NCBI GenBank assembly: GCA_024234675.1
Contig: JACKNU010000001.1
Location: forward strand, 496,001 to 560,000
DNA length: 64,000 nt
Origin: Pseudomonadales bacterium
GTDB lineage: Bacteria > Pseudomonadota > Gammaproteobacteria > Pseudomonadales > Halieaceae
Reading direction: 5' to 3'
Both the position numbers and the translations under genes were made by a program. Under the pieces are notes generated by a model. The model worked only from the letters and a program-made list of their open reading frames with translations, was not told where the DNA came from and made no database searches. Each line of letters starts with the position of its first letter. Positions within the stretch are counted from its first letter, which is position 1. Shown here in pieces: positions 24,728 through 32,939 of this stretch.

Positions 24728-24954
24728 TACTCATAGCGATCGATCCAGGAGCATACCCAGGTGATCTCAATGAGCCCCTGCAGGCTAACCCATCAGCCGC
24801 GACCTGGCCAAGCCCAAACTGTACTAATGCCTAATTTTCCATAGACATACGGCCATGCACGCCGAAGGGGGGATAGTCCGCTGCCGTTGCGGCAGGTGGA
24901 TTCGCGAGGATATGCGCGGGGGTTTGATCTATTGCCGATATATGGCTACTTGAG

Positions 24955-25042
24955 TGGCGGTGAGGGAGGGATTCGAACCCTCGATACGTTGCCGTATACA
25001 CACTTTCCAGGCGTGCGCCTTCGACCACTCGGCCACCTCACC
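24955..25042 (-). tRNA. tRNA-Ser (anticodon GGA)
   Basis: An 88-base class II tRNA with encoded CCA, acceptor stem GGTGAGG/CCTCACC, long variable arm, and anticodon loop CTGGAAA. All arms pair well. Confidence 0.97.
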
Positions 25043-25055
25043 GTTGAGGGCGCGA

Positions 25056-25084
25056 ATCATACCACAAGATGTGCCACTTGCCAG
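25056..25084 (-). promoter_or_regulatory. Promoter of tRNA-Ser
   Basis: On the minus strand CTGGCA and TATGAT are separated by 17 bp and followed by a GC-rich discriminator, placing the start site a few bases ahead of the mature tRNA. Confidence 0.55.
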
Positions 25085-25117
25085 TCCCGGCCGGGGTAAA
25101 TTCCGGCTCCGGGACCA

Positions 25118-25939
25118 CTACTGCCGGTCGAGCCTGGGAAGTGGCCGTGCCCGGGGGTCGGTGCTGCGAAAGGGGTTGATATCCAGGCCACCCCGGCGGA
25201 CGTAGAAACCCTGGATATGCAGGATATCCGGTGCGCACCGCATATAGATATCGCTAAACATGCGCTCGATACACTGCTCGTGGAATTCCTGGTGGCGGCG
25301 GTAGGCGATGATGTAGCGCAGCAGTGATTCAGGCTCGATGCGGGGGCCGCGGTAGTGCAGCCACACGGTAGCCCAGTCCGGCTGGCCGGTAACCGGGCAC
25401 AGGGAGCGCAACAGGTGACTGAATAGCTGCTGCTCGCCAGTCACGGCACCCGTTTCCAGGAGTTCCGCGCTGGGCCGGCTGTGAGTGGGGATCAGGTCCA
25501 GCGCGTCCAGGCACTGGCCCGGTAGTGTGGCGCCGGCCAGTTGCGGCGCGCAGCTGTCCAGCAACTCCAGTTCCACTTGCTCACCCACCACTGCGGATAC
25601 GTCGGTGCCAACGGTGTGGGCGAAATCACCCTCACTGTCGAAGCAGGTGTTGTTCAATGAGTTCAGGTACAGCTTCAGCGACTTGGATTCCACCATATTG
25701 GGAGAACTGGCGGGAATGTACAGCCGTCCCACCCGCGCCAGGGGCTTGCCCCCGGCGTCCAGCCAGGACAGCTCGTAGGCATGCCAGAGGTCGCCGCCGT
25801 AAAACGGCGGCTGGCCGGTGAGGCCGATATTCCGGCGCCCCTGGTCGCGCGGTATCGGAAACAGCAGTTCCGGGGCGTAGCGATCCACCACTGGGGTGTG
25901 TTGGCCCAGCAGCATCCCGACATGATCTTCAGGGCCCAT
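25118..25939 (-). CDS. queF: NADPH-dependent 7-cyano-7-deazaguanine reductase (preQ0 reductase)
   Basis: Reduces the nitrile of preQ0 to preQ1, the last soluble step before base exchange into tRNA in queuosine synthesis. At 273 residues it is the E. coli (YqcD) type with two tunnel-fold halves. The nitrile-binding motif ESKSLKLYLNS (residues 84-94) lies in the N-terminal half. Catalytic Cys181 and Asp188 are in SLCPVTGQPDWAT, with His220-Glu221 in the C-terminal half. The start overlaps the yadH stop by one base (TAATG). Confidence 0.95.
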   Translation of the reverse strand: MGPEDHVGMLLGQHTPVVDRYAPELLFPIPRDQGRRNIGLTGQPPFYGGDLWHAYELSWLDAGGKPLARVGRLYIPASSPNMVESKSLKLYLNSLNNTCFDSEGDFAHTVGTDVSAVVGEQVELELLDSCAPQLAGATLPGQCLDALDLIPTHSRPSAELLETGAVTGEQQLFSHLLRSLCPVTGQPDWATVWLHYRGPRIEPESLLRYIIAYRRHQEFHEQCIERMFSDIYMRCAPDILHIQGFYVRRGGLDINPFRSTDPRARPLPRLDRQ

Positions 25940-26712
25940 TACTGGCGCAGGCGCGTGCCGGAGTTCAGCAGGTGCATGCTGAAGGTGAAAGCCGCGACGG
26001 TGAACCCGGTGATCATCGAGAAGGCCAGCGTCAGGCTGACATCGGAAACCCCCAGCACCCCATAGCGAAAAGCGTTTACCACGTACACCAGCGGGTTGAG
26101 CCTGGACACGCCCGCCCAGAAATCCGGCAGCAGGTCCATGGAGTAGAACACGCCTCCCAGGTAGATCAGCGGCGTCAGCACGAAGGTGGGGATAATGGAT
26201 ATATCATCGAAGTTGTTCGCATAGACGGCATTGATAAAGCCCGCCAGGGCAAACAGGGTGGACGTCAGCAGCACCGTGATGACCACGATGAAATAGCTGT
26301 GCACGTGCAGGCGGGTAAAAAACAGGGACACCAGCGTCACCACCACGGCGACGAACAGGCCCCGGGTAATGCCGCCCACCACGTAGCCCATAAGAATCAC
26401 GTAGTTGGGGGTCGGCGACACCAGTAACTCTTCCACGCTGTTGTTGAACTTGGAGCCGAAGAAAGAGGACACCACGTTGGAGTAGGAGTTGGTGACGATA
26501 GCCATCATGATGAGGCCGGGCACCACGAACTGCATATAGGTAAAGCCGCCCATCTCGCCTATGCGCGAACCGATAAGCGAGCCGAAAATCACGAAGTACA
26601 GGGACATGGTGATCGCGGAAGGCAACAGGGTCTGGGTCCAGATGCGCAGGTAGCGCTTGATCTCCTTGCGCACGATGGTCATAAAGGCGATGTACTGTTC
26701 TGACAGGGTCAC
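25939..26712 (-). CDS. yadH: ABC-2 type transporter permease (YadH-like)
   Basis: A 257-residue inner-membrane permease with about six transmembrane helices, containing SVEELLVSPTPNYVILMGYVVGG and FRYGVLGVSDV typical of the YadH/NodJ family. It pairs with the ATPase encoded immediately upstream (4 bp ATGA overlap). The substrate of the E. coli YadGH pair is not established. Export of a lipid-like or polymer substrate is a guess from relatives. Confidence 0.9.
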   Translation of the reverse strand: MTLSEQYIAFMTIVRKEIKRYLRIWTQTLLPSAITMSLYFVIFGSLIGSRIGEMGGFTYMQFVVPGLIMMAIVTNSYSNVVSSFFGSKFNNSVEELLVSPTPNYVILMGYVVGGITRGLFVAVVVTLVSLFFTRLHVHSYFIVVITVLLTSTLFALAGFINAVYANNFDDISIIPTFVLTPLIYLGGVFYSMDLLPDFWAGVSRLNPLVYVVNAFRYGVLGVSDVSLTLAFSMITGFTVAAFTFSMHLLNSGTRLRQ

Positions 26713-27626
26713 GCGACGCCCTCCACCAGGTTCACGAACATTTCCTCCAGGCGGTTGGCGCGATTGCGCATGCTGTTAATGTGAATACCTTGCCGCTCGA
26801 GTTCCAGGAACACCTGGTTGATGTACTGGCCTTTCTCGACCTCCACTTCCATGGCGTGGGCGTCGGTGCGGCGCACCGTGAAGCCGTCTATCGCCAGGGA
26901 CTCGGGCAACTCCTCCACACAATCGAGAATGAATACTTCCCGGTGCAGCCGGCGCAACAGGTCCTTTATGGAGCTGTGCTCCACGATTTCGCCGCGATTG
27001 ATAATGGCGATGTTGCGACACAGGGCCTCGGCTTCCTCGAGATAGTGCGTGGTGAGGATGATAGTCGTGCCCTCGGCGTTGATTTTGCGCAGGAAATCCC
27101 ACATGGAACGACGCATTTCGATATCGACCCCGGCGGTGGGTTCGTCGAGGATGAGCAACTTCGGCCGGTGAACCAGGGCGCGGGCAATCATCAGACGGCG
27201 CTTCATGCCGCCGGACAGCATCCTGGAGGGCACATCCCGCTTGTCCCACAAGCCCAGTGCCCGCAGGTATTGTTCGGCCCGCTCCCGCGCCAGCTCGGGC
27301 GGCAGGCCGTAATAACCCGCCTGGTTCACCACGATGTCGAAGCCTTTTTCGAACTGGTTGAAATTGAATTCCTGGGGAACGATGCCTATGTATTTCTTGG
27401 CGGCGGCGAAGTCCCGGTCGATATCCACGTCGAATACACAGACGCGCCCGGCGGTCTTGGCGACCAGCGAGCAGATAATGCCGATAGTGGTGGATTTGCC
27501 CGCCCCGTTGGGTCCCAGCAGGGCAAAGAAATCCCCCTGCTGCACTTGCAGGCTGATGCCCTTGAGCGCCTCGAAGCCGTCCCCGTAGACCTTGCAGAGA
27601 TTTTCTATGGTAAGTGCTGGTATCAT
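26709..27626 (-). CDS. yadG: ABC transporter ATP-binding protein (YadG-like)
   Basis: The ATPase partner of the YadH-like permease, 305 residues. All nucleotide-binding motifs are present: Walker A LLGPNGAGKSTTIG, a Q-loop in VPQEFNFNQFEKG, signature LSGGMKRRLMIARAL, Walker B LLILDEPTAGVD and the switch His in LTTHYLEEAE. The C-terminal ~75 residues form the accessory domain common in ABC-2 exporter ATPases. It is the first gene of yadG-yadH-queF. Confidence 0.92.
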   Translation of the reverse strand: MIPALTIENLCKVYGDGFEALKGISLQVQQGDFFALLGPNGAGKSTTIGIICSLVAKTAGRVCVFDVDIDRDFAAAKKYIGIVPQEFNFNQFEKGFDIVVNQAGYYGLPPELARERAEQYLRALGLWDKRDVPSRMLSGGMKRRLMIARALVHRPKLLILDEPTAGVDIEMRRSMWDFLRKINAEGTTIILTTHYLEEAEALCRNIAIINRGEIVEHSSIKDLLRRLHREVFILDCVEELPESLAIDGFTVRRTDAHAMEVEVEKGQYINQVFLELERQGIHINSMRNRANRLEEMFVNLVEGVA

Positions 27627-27720
27627 GTCTGTCCGATAATCGCGAAATGCCGCGGGCGCCAGGCGCGCCGGATGAAGCCCGCCATTGTACCCGTATTCGC
27701 CCCGCTAAACGACACCGCCA

Positions 27721-28107
27721 ATGAATGACCAACAGTATCTGGACCACTGCCTCAACCTGCTGGCGGAGTTCGCCGACGGCCTGGCCCGACGCACCGCCTC
27801 CCTGCCCGAGGGAGATGGACTCAGGGAACTGGCGCAGGGGTTCCTGACCCTGCTGCAACCGGGTGAGGAGGATGTCCATACCCGGGCACAGCCGCTGGTG
27901 GATCGCCTGTTTACCACCTATCCCGACTTCGCGCCCACCCTGCCCCGGGAATTGCTGTGGTTTTTCGGCGGGGACTGTCTGCATTTCATGCCCGACGAGG
28001 AAATTGCCCTGTACCAGCAGCTGGACGAACTGCGCCACGAGGCCGCCGGGCGCGGGGAAATCATGGACCTGCGGGCCACGCGCGCTAAACTGCTGCAGTT
28101 ACAATGA
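27721..28107 (+). CDS. PA2817-family conserved protein
   Basis: A 128-residue predicted cytoplasmic helical protein with acidic composition, containing LPRELLWFFGGDCLHFMPDEEI. The pattern matches the Pseudomonas PA2817 family as I recall it; no function is known. It stands alone between the divergent yadG gene and the tRNA-Glu promoter. No signal peptide or membrane segment is present. Confidence 0.65.
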   Translation: MNDQQYLDHCLNLLAEFADGLARRTASLPEGDGLRELAQGFLTLLQPGEEDVHTRAQPLVDRLFTTYPDFAPTLPRELLWFFGGDCLHFMPDEEIALYQQLDELRHEAAGRGEIMDLRATRAKLLQLQ

Positions 28108-28136
28108 GTTGCCCGGGAAAATTGCCCGCCGGGGGC

Positions 28137-28165
28137 TTGACGCGCTGCAGGTCTCTACCTACAAT
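28137..28165 (+). promoter_or_regulatory. Stable-RNA promoter for tRNA-Glu and tRNA-Gly
   Basis: TTGACG and TACAAT are separated by exactly 17 bp and followed by a GCGCGCC discriminator. A GC-rich discriminator is typical of stringently controlled stable-RNA promoters. Confidence 0.8.
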
Positions 28166-28191
28166 GCGCGCCTCTTGATTGAGACCAATGC

Positions 28192-28267
28192 GTCCCCTTC
28201 GTCTAGTGGCCTAGGACCCTGCCCTTTCACGGCAGTAACAGGGGTTCGAACCCCCTAGGGGACGCCA
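28192..28267 (+). tRNA. tRNA-Glu (anticodon TTC), copy 1
   Basis: A 76-base tRNA with encoded CCA; acceptor stem GTCCCCT/AGGGGAC and anticodon loop CTTTCAC. It is nearly identical to the copy at 57435-57510 and differs only in the D-loop (GGCCTAGG here, GGTCCAGG there). This tRNA is a substrate of the Tus/MnmA thiolation relay encoded in the window. Confidence 0.98.
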
Positions 28268-28286
28268 CTCATCAAGAGTCTGCAGC

Positions 28287-28362
28287 GCGGGAATAGCTCA
28301 GTTGGTAGAGCGCAACCTTGCCAAGGTTGAGGTCGCCGGTTCGAACCCGGTTTCCCGCTCCA
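28287..28362 (+). tRNA. tRNA-Gly (anticodon GCC)
   Basis: A 76-base tRNA with encoded CCA; acceptor stem GCGGGAA/TTCCCGC and anticodon loop TTGCCAA. It lies 19 bp after tRNA-Glu and is expected to be processed from the same precursor. Confidence 0.98.
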
Positions 28363-28376
28363 ATCACATATCCCTC

Positions 28377-28463
28377 AACCGGCGTGCCGGTTCGAAGTCG
28401 ATGGCGACCCCCGCCGTTTCCCGCTCCATTTTTGTTCGGCGACCCCCGCCGTTTCCCGCTCCA
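28377..28463 (+). repeat. Tandem tRNA-Gly 3'-end remnants after tRNA-Gly
   Basis: Two identical 26 bp units (28403-28428 and 28438-28463) each consist of a short GGCG/CGCC hairpin and the last 12 bases of tRNA-Gly including CCA (TTTCCCGCTCCA). Upstream, GCCGGTTCGAA at 28386-28396 copies the tRNA T-arm. A perfect AACCGGC-GT-GCCGGTT palindrome covers 28377-28392. This resembles the tRNA-derived repeats of the E. coli tyrT operon. Confidence 0.75.
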
Positions 28464-28477
28464 GTATCGAAAGATCC

Positions 28478-28861
28478 CTAACCCCCTGAATCCAGCTTCA
28501 CCGACAGGCTGTTGATGCAATAGCGCAATCCGGTGGGCGCGGGCCCGTCCTCGAATACATGCCCCAGGTGAGCGCCGCACTTCTTGCACATGACCTCGGT
28601 GCGAATCATGCCGTGGCTGGTGTCGCGCTCCTCGACAAGTTTGTTCTCGTCCGCCGGCTGGAAAAAGCTGGGCCAGCCGCAACCGGAATCGTACTTGGTC
28701 TCCGACAGGAACAGGGGCTCGCCACAGCAACGACAGTGGTATACGCCCTCCTCCTTGCAATCCCAGTACTCTCCGGTAAAGGCCCGCTCGGTGCCCTTTT
28801 CCCGCATCACATGGAATTCCTCCGGGGTCAGCCGGGCGCGCCAGTACTCGTCATCTTGCAT
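28478..28861 (-). CDS. msrB: Peptide-methionine (R)-S-oxide reductase
   Basis: Repairs the R epimer of methionine sulfoxide in proteins. From ATG 28861 (GAGGAG seven bases upstream) it is 127 residues and cytoplasmic. Zinc is held by CRCC and CKKC pairs. The catalytic Cys is in GLRYCINSLSVKL near the C-terminus, and GCGWPSFFQP is the substrate-binding segment. A 14-residue longer frame has no ribosome site and is rejected. A resolving cysteine is likely C-terminal to the GWPSF region. Confidence 0.95.
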   Translation of the reverse strand: MQDDEYWRARLTPEEFHVMREKGTERAFTGEYWDCKEEGVYHCRCCGEPLFLSETKYDSGCGWPSFFQPADENKLVEERDTSHGMIRTEVMCKKCGAHLGHVFEDGPAPTGLRYCINSLSVKLDSGG

Positions 28862-28938
28862 CCTTGACTCCTCGCTAGAACGGGTTTCGGGCTTAGCGTA
28901 CACTTATCCTTCCTCAAGCACTACAGGCTCCCCCGGGG

Positions 28939-29394
28939 ATGGCGGACCTCCATATAGAAGACTTTTACCGCGATGTGGCGAAAATATTCCTGACCCTGTA
29001 CGCGACCTTTCCCCGCAAGATCATTCTCTACGTCGAGGATATCTGCGGTCCTGACCAGCCGGATGAATTCGGCCTGCATCACCCGCGCTTCGAGGCGGGT
29101 TTCAGCGCCATGGTGTGGCTGGCCGAACACGGCTATATCAACTTTCAGGACACCATCCGGCAGGAGGCGCTGGACCAGGCGGTGCTCAGCCAGAAAGCCT
29201 TCTTACTGCTGTCCTCACGCTCCCGGCTGGCTGCGGCGGAGCCCGCCAAGCCGGGGGAACTGCCCCCCAGCGTGCTGGAGCACAGCATGACCAATATCAG
29301 CCAGTTGCGGGCCGCCAGGGCGGACGGGTCAAGCATCACACTGCGCCGCTGCGTGAGTTACCTGTTGTCACACCCACCCATCGGCGCCAGCTGA
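28939..29394 (+). CDS. Conserved hypothetical protein, 151 residues
   Basis: Starts MADLHIEDFYRDVAKIFLTLYATFP and is predicted soluble, mainly helical. A winged-helix-like middle (FEAGFSAMVWLAEHGYINFQDTIRQEALDQAVLS) recalls the effector or DNA-binding fold of small regulators, but no family can be named. It is divergent from msrB and convergent with the NAD-kinase-like gene. There is no signal peptide or membrane segment. Confidence 0.6.
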   Translation: MADLHIEDFYRDVAKIFLTLYATFPRKIILYVEDICGPDQPDEFGLHHPRFEAGFSAMVWLAEHGYINFQDTIRQEALDQAVLSQKAFLLLSSRSRLAAAEPAKPGELPPSVLEHSMTNISQLRAARADGSSITLRRCVSYLLSHPPIGAS

Positions 29395-29399
29395 CGCGC

Positions 29400-30548
29400 T
29401 CAGCCCTGGACCCCGGTTGCGACCCGATAGAGGATGCGATCATCGTAGCCGGTGATGACTGTACGCCAGCCGCACAATTCGGCGTCCAGGGCCGGGTCGT
29501 TGGTATCGACCAGCAGCGGGCGACCCTCCAGGGCGGCAATCTTGGACTTGGCTGCCACGATCATGATGTTGTCCAGACCCACCCGGCGGATGACCGCCGG
29601 TGAAAACTGCTGGTTGCCTCTGCCGAAGAGATTGCCCTGGCCACCTATCACTGTGACGACTATGGAGCTGTCCCCGGGCGCCTGCTCCAGTTGCGCCAGC
29701 AGGGATGCCTCATCGGCATCCGTCGCCAGCACCTGCCCGTCGCGGATCACATCCACGCCCAGCAGGGTGTTGGGCAGGCCCAGGCGCGCCATGATGGCGG
29801 CGGTGGTCGAGCCCGGGCCGATCAGGTAGGTGCGCCCCGGTTCCATGTGCTCCGCCAGCCAGTCGGCGATATCGTCCGCCACCAGGTCGGGGCTCTCCCG
29901 CCCGCCGACCTTGGTATGCTGCAGATAGCGCCCCTCGCCGGGCACCAGCATCTCGCCGTAGAAGCGGCTGCGCACCACGTCGTGGCGAAAGGCCTCCTCG
30001 TCGATATCGCGCACCTCCCGCAGGGTCAGGCCCACCAGCCCGCCCCGGACAAGTTGCACCAGCAATTCGCCGGCGGCCTCGGGGGATACCGCGAACACGC
30101 CGGAATGCATCTTGACTCCTGCCGGTATGCCCAGCACCGGCACCGTGGCGCCAACCACATCGTAGATATCCCTGGCGGTGCCGTCGCCGCCGGCAAAGAG
30201 GATGAGGTCGACGCCGCGCTCCACCAGCGCCCGGGCGGCCCGGCGGGTATCCGCGGCGGAACTGCCGGCGGCATCGGCGCTACCGGCTATTTCGCAGGGC
30301 AGGTCCAGCGCCTGTACTACCTCGGCGCCCATGGTGCCGCCCCAGGTAGTGATACGCACCCCCTGCTCCAGTCTGGCGATAGCGCCCAGCGCCCTCTGCA
30401 CCCTGTCCAGGGCCCGGTGCCGCTGGGCGGGCTCCAGGCGGGCAAAGCGCTCCCGCAGTTCGGCGCCATCGCTGCCCTTCAGACCCAGGCTGCCCCCCAA
30501 GCCGGCCAGTGGGTTGACGATCAGCCCTATATGCAGGATCGCGCTCAT
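29400..30548 (-). CDS. ATP-NAD kinase (AcoX/NadK-like) family protein
   Basis: A 382-residue protein with the NAD/diacylglycerol-kinase fold: IVNPLAGLGGSLGLKGSDG near the N-terminus and the nucleotide-binding GGDGT in LILFAGGDGTARDI. It is longer than NadK and matches the AcoX-like branch, whose substrate is unsettled. The start at 30548 has AGGAG eight bases upstream and overlaps the pdxB stop (ATGA). It is the last gene of yheU-tusA-epmC-pdxB-this gene. Confidence 0.82.
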   Translation of the reverse strand: MSAILHIGLIVNPLAGLGGSLGLKGSDGAELRERFARLEPAQRHRALDRVQRALGAIARLEQGVRITTWGGTMGAEVVQALDLPCEIAGSADAAGSSAADTRRAARALVERGVDLILFAGGDGTARDIYDVVGATVPVLGIPAGVKMHSGVFAVSPEAAGELLVQLVRGGLVGLTLREVRDIDEEAFRHDVVRSRFYGEMLVPGEGRYLQHTKVGGRESPDLVADDIADWLAEHMEPGRTYLIGPGSTTAAIMARLGLPNTLLGVDVIRDGQVLATDADEASLLAQLEQAPGDSSIVVTVIGGQGNLFGRGNQQFSPAVIRRVGLDNIMIVAAKSKIAALEGRPLLVDTNDPALDAELCGWRTVITGYDDRILYRVATGVQG

Positions 30549-31693
30549 GATTCGTGCTCCTGTAGCAGGCAACCCAGCCCGCGCAGGATATCCCGGGAGG
30601 CAACGGAGGGATTGTGCATAAAGACCCGGCTGCCGCACACCTCCCTACGCGGCGGGTAGTCACGGCGCAGGCGATCGAAACCCGCCGGCGCCGCGGCGGG
30701 GTCGCCCAGCGCCACCTCGCGCAGCGCACGGTCGTCCTCCTCTATGCGGTAGCGGGCGCGCAACAAGTGGCGCAGCAGCGCGGCGGGTTGCAGCTGCTCC
30801 GCCACGGTAATGGGGGGCGGCTCACCCGCTGCACTGCCCGGGTCCTGCCAGGGTATGCCGAGGTGCGCGCTCATGGCCTCCACCAGCATCCGCGTGGCGA
30901 GCAGCTTGCCATCCAGGCTGTAGCCTGCGATATGGGCGGTTCCCAGCTGCACCTGCCGCAATAAGCGGGGGTCCACCCGGGGCTCTCCCTCCCACACATC
31001 CAGCACCACATCCACAGCGTTACGGTCCGCCAGGTGCTCGCGCAGCGCGGCGCTGTCGAGCACCTCTCCCCTGCTGGCATTGATGAGCAGGCAGCCCGGT
31101 GGCAGGCGGGAAAGCGCCCTGGCCTCGAGGAGGTGGAAGCTGGGCCAGGGCTGCTCCAGGGTCAATTCCGGGTGCAGGGAAATCACGTCACAGTCCAACA
31201 GCTCATCCCAGCTGGCGGCCCGCGGCAGGCTTTGCTGGTCCAGCCAGGGGTCATAAACCCGGTGGCGAATACCCAGGCGCTCAAGCCGGGCGGCCACCGC
31301 CCTGCCGATATGGCCGTAGCCGACGATGCCCACGCTGCCCCCGGCAAGCAATTGCTCAAGGTGTTCGCCCACCGCGGCGACAGCCGCCAGCACATACTCG
31401 ACCACCGAATTGGCATTGGATCCCGGTGCATGCCGGAAGCCTATGCCCTGGCGCTGCAGCCAGGCACGGTCCACGTGATCCACGCCACTGGTGGCGGTGC
31501 CCACGAAACGCACCCCGCTGCCGGCCAACAGCTGTTCATTCACCCGGGTAACCGAGCGCACCAGCAGTACGTCCACGCCCGCCAGCTGCGCGCTGGCCAG
31601 GGTGCGGCCACTGCAGCGCTCAACCCGGCCCAGCGCGCCCACGTAATGCTCTACCGCGGGGATATTCTCGTCGGCGAGGATGCGCAGGGTCAC
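30545..31693 (-). CDS. pdxB: Erythronate-4-phosphate dehydrogenase
   Basis: Catalyses the second step of the deoxyxylulose-5-phosphate-dependent pyridoxal phosphate pathway, oxidising 4-phosphoerythronate. From GTG 31693 the protein is 382 residues (E. coli 378) and starts LRILADENIPAVEHYVG. The NAD-binding GYGHIGRAVAARL motif and VVLDVWEGEPRVDPRLL are present, with the PdxB-specific C-terminal dimerisation domain. An in-frame 168-residue upstream extension overlaps epmC and is rejected. Confidence 0.93.
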   Translation of the reverse strand: MTLRILADENIPAVEHYVGALGRVERCSGRTLASAQLAGVDVLLVRSVTRVNEQLLAGSGVRFVGTATSGVDHVDRAWLQRQGIGFRHAPGSNANSVVEYVLAAVAAVGEHLEQLLAGGSVGIVGYGHIGRAVAARLERLGIRHRVYDPWLDQQSLPRAASWDELLDCDVISLHPELTLEQPWPSFHLLEARALSRLPPGCLLINASRGEVLDSAALREHLADRNAVDVVLDVWEGEPRVDPRLLRQVQLGTAHIAGYSLDGKLLATRMLVEAMSAHLGIPWQDPGSAAGEPPPITVAEQLQPAALLRHLLRARYRIEEDDRALREVALGDPAAAPAGFDRLRRDYPPRREVCGSRVFMHNPSVASRDILRGLGCLLQEHES

Positions 31694-31733
31694 GCCACCG
31701 GGCTCCGGCAAACAGTCGCAGCGGCGTGGTTGC

Positions 31734-32306
31734 TCACCGCAGCTCTTCCAGTTCGAATACCAGGGCATCCGCTTGCAGCCCGGTGCCAAAGGCCTCGCTA
31801 AGCGACGCAAAAAACAGGCCGGCCCGGGTCGGCAGGCCCGCGTCCGCCCAGTGCCTGGCCTGTTCCAGTACCCGCAGGGCGAAAGCCGTATTCTCGTCCG
31901 CGGGAGCCGCCAGGTTGTCGCTGCTGAGTCGAAAGCGGTAGCCACAGGCGCGGGAGAAGAACCACTCCAGCGCCTGTGGCTTGTATTCCACGGCTTCAAA
32001 GGCGCGCTGCTGTGCAGCATTGCGCCCATCTGGCTCGTACCAGTAGCCGAAGTCCGGCAGCTGCCGGCGCTCCGCACCGGCGATGCACCAGTGCGCCACC
32101 TCGTGCAGGGCGCTGGCGAAATAATCCAGGCGATAATACAGCAGGTGGAAACCGTCGTGGTTCGGCGCCGGCTGGTAAAAGGGTTCCCGGGCGCCACCCA
32201 CCAGCAGGGTGCGCCAGCGAGCGGCGAAGCAGTCCCCGAACAGCTGTTCCAGGCGGTTGGCCAGGAAGCCTTCCTCGCAGGCCGCGGCCGGCAACACCGC
32301 GCTCAC
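31734..32306 (-). CDS. epmC: Elongation factor P hydroxylase
   Basis: Hydroxylates the beta-lysylated Lys34 of elongation factor P, the last step of EF-P maturation that helps ribosomes through proline runs. The 190-residue protein shows the metal-binding HEVAHWCIAG motif (near residue 84) and EYKPQALEWFFSRACGY. The GTG at 32306 overlaps the tusA stop (GTGA), which fixes the start. An alternative start at 32378 would overlap tusA by 75 bp and is rejected. The EF-P lysylating genes epmA and epmB are not in this window. Confidence 0.9.
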   Translation of the reverse strand: MSAVLPAAACEEGFLANRLEQLFGDCFAARWRTLLVGGAREPFYQPAPNHDGFHLLYYRLDYFASALHEVAHWCIAGAERRQLPDFGYWYEPDGRNAAQQRAFEAVEYKPQALEWFFSRACGYRFRLSSDNLAAPADENTAFALRVLEQARHWADAGLPTRAGLFFASLSEAFGTGLQADALVFELEELR

Positions 32307-32581
32307 CCGGGCGCCTCCGTCTCGCCGGCAGCCTTGCGCAACAGGAAGCGATAGTGGCCGTCGGCCTCGTCCTGGCACAGCAGGTCGTGACCGAGAAAAT
32401 GGCAGAACTTGGGGACATCACGGAGGCTGGCGGGGTCGGTGGACAGCACCAGCAGGGTGTCCCCGGCGGCGATCTCGGCAATGCGCTTGTGCAACAGCAT
32501 GACCGGCTCGGGGCAATACAGGCCGGTGGCGTCCAGGATATGATCGGCTTCGGGGTTCATGGTCAGTAAATCGCTAGTCAT
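32303..32581 (-). CDS. tusA: Sulfur carrier protein TusA
   Basis: Receives persulfide sulfur from IscS and passes it to the TusBCD complex, whose genes lie 24 kb away. At 92 residues it has the family motif LDATGLYCPEPVMLLHKRI with the sulfur-carrying Cys (near residue 23) followed by Pro. C-terminal KFCHFLGHDL...YRFLLRK matches TusA rather than YedF or YeeD. It overlaps yheU by 8 bp and epmC by 4 bp. ATG 32581 is chosen; a second ATG at 32560 is possible, as neither has a clear ribosome site. Confidence 0.92.
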   Translation of the reverse strand: MTSDLLTMNPEADHILDATGLYCPEPVMLLHKRIAEIAAGDTLLVLSTDPASLRDVPKFCHFLGHDLLCQDEADGHYRFLLRKAAGETEAPG

Positions 32582-32816
32582 CCAGCAGCAGCGCGGCGCT
32601 CTCGGGCGGCAGCAGGTCCCAGCTCTCGCTGTCGGTATCGTACAGCAACTGTAATTCGCCGCGGGCCAGCTGCATACGCAACTCCCCTGTTTTCTGCTCC
32701 AGGCTGAGTTCCCGCTCGCCGTAATCGGTGCCGTCCCGGCTGGCGAACTCTTCGAGCAGGGCCTGCAACACCTCGGATCGCAGGCGCTCTACCGGTATCT
32801 CGACAAAATGCGCCAT
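32574..32816 (-). CDS. YheU/UPF0270 family protein
   Basis: An 80-residue acidic cytoplasmic protein with the family core EVLQALLEEFASRDGTDYGERELSLEQKTGELRMQL. No function is established for the family. It is the first gene of the minus-strand operon that continues with tusA, epmC, pdxB and the NAD-kinase-like gene, and it is coupled to tusA by an overlap. Confidence 0.88.
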   Translation of the reverse strand: MAHFVEIPVERLRSEVLQALLEEFASRDGTDYGERELSLEQKTGELRMQLARGELQLLYDTDSESWDLLPPESAALLLDD

Positions 32817-32939
32817 GGCCGTCGCTGCTGCCTCGCGACACCGCCTTCGCCGGATGCGGCCCGCGCGACTCCCTCCCTTCTGTAATGCCCGAATGCGCGC
32901 TAATATACGGCCTGCGCCAGCGAAAGTGGAGTCAAATCA

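Noticed and set aside
26776..28038. A 420-codon minus-strand frame overlapping yadG
   Set aside because: It runs out of frame through yadG, whose ABC motifs are complete, and has no ribosome site or domain.
31694..32197. N-terminal extension of pdxB by 168 codons
   Set aside because: It overlaps epmC and lacks similarity to dehydrogenases; the usual PdxB N-terminus begins at GTG 31693.
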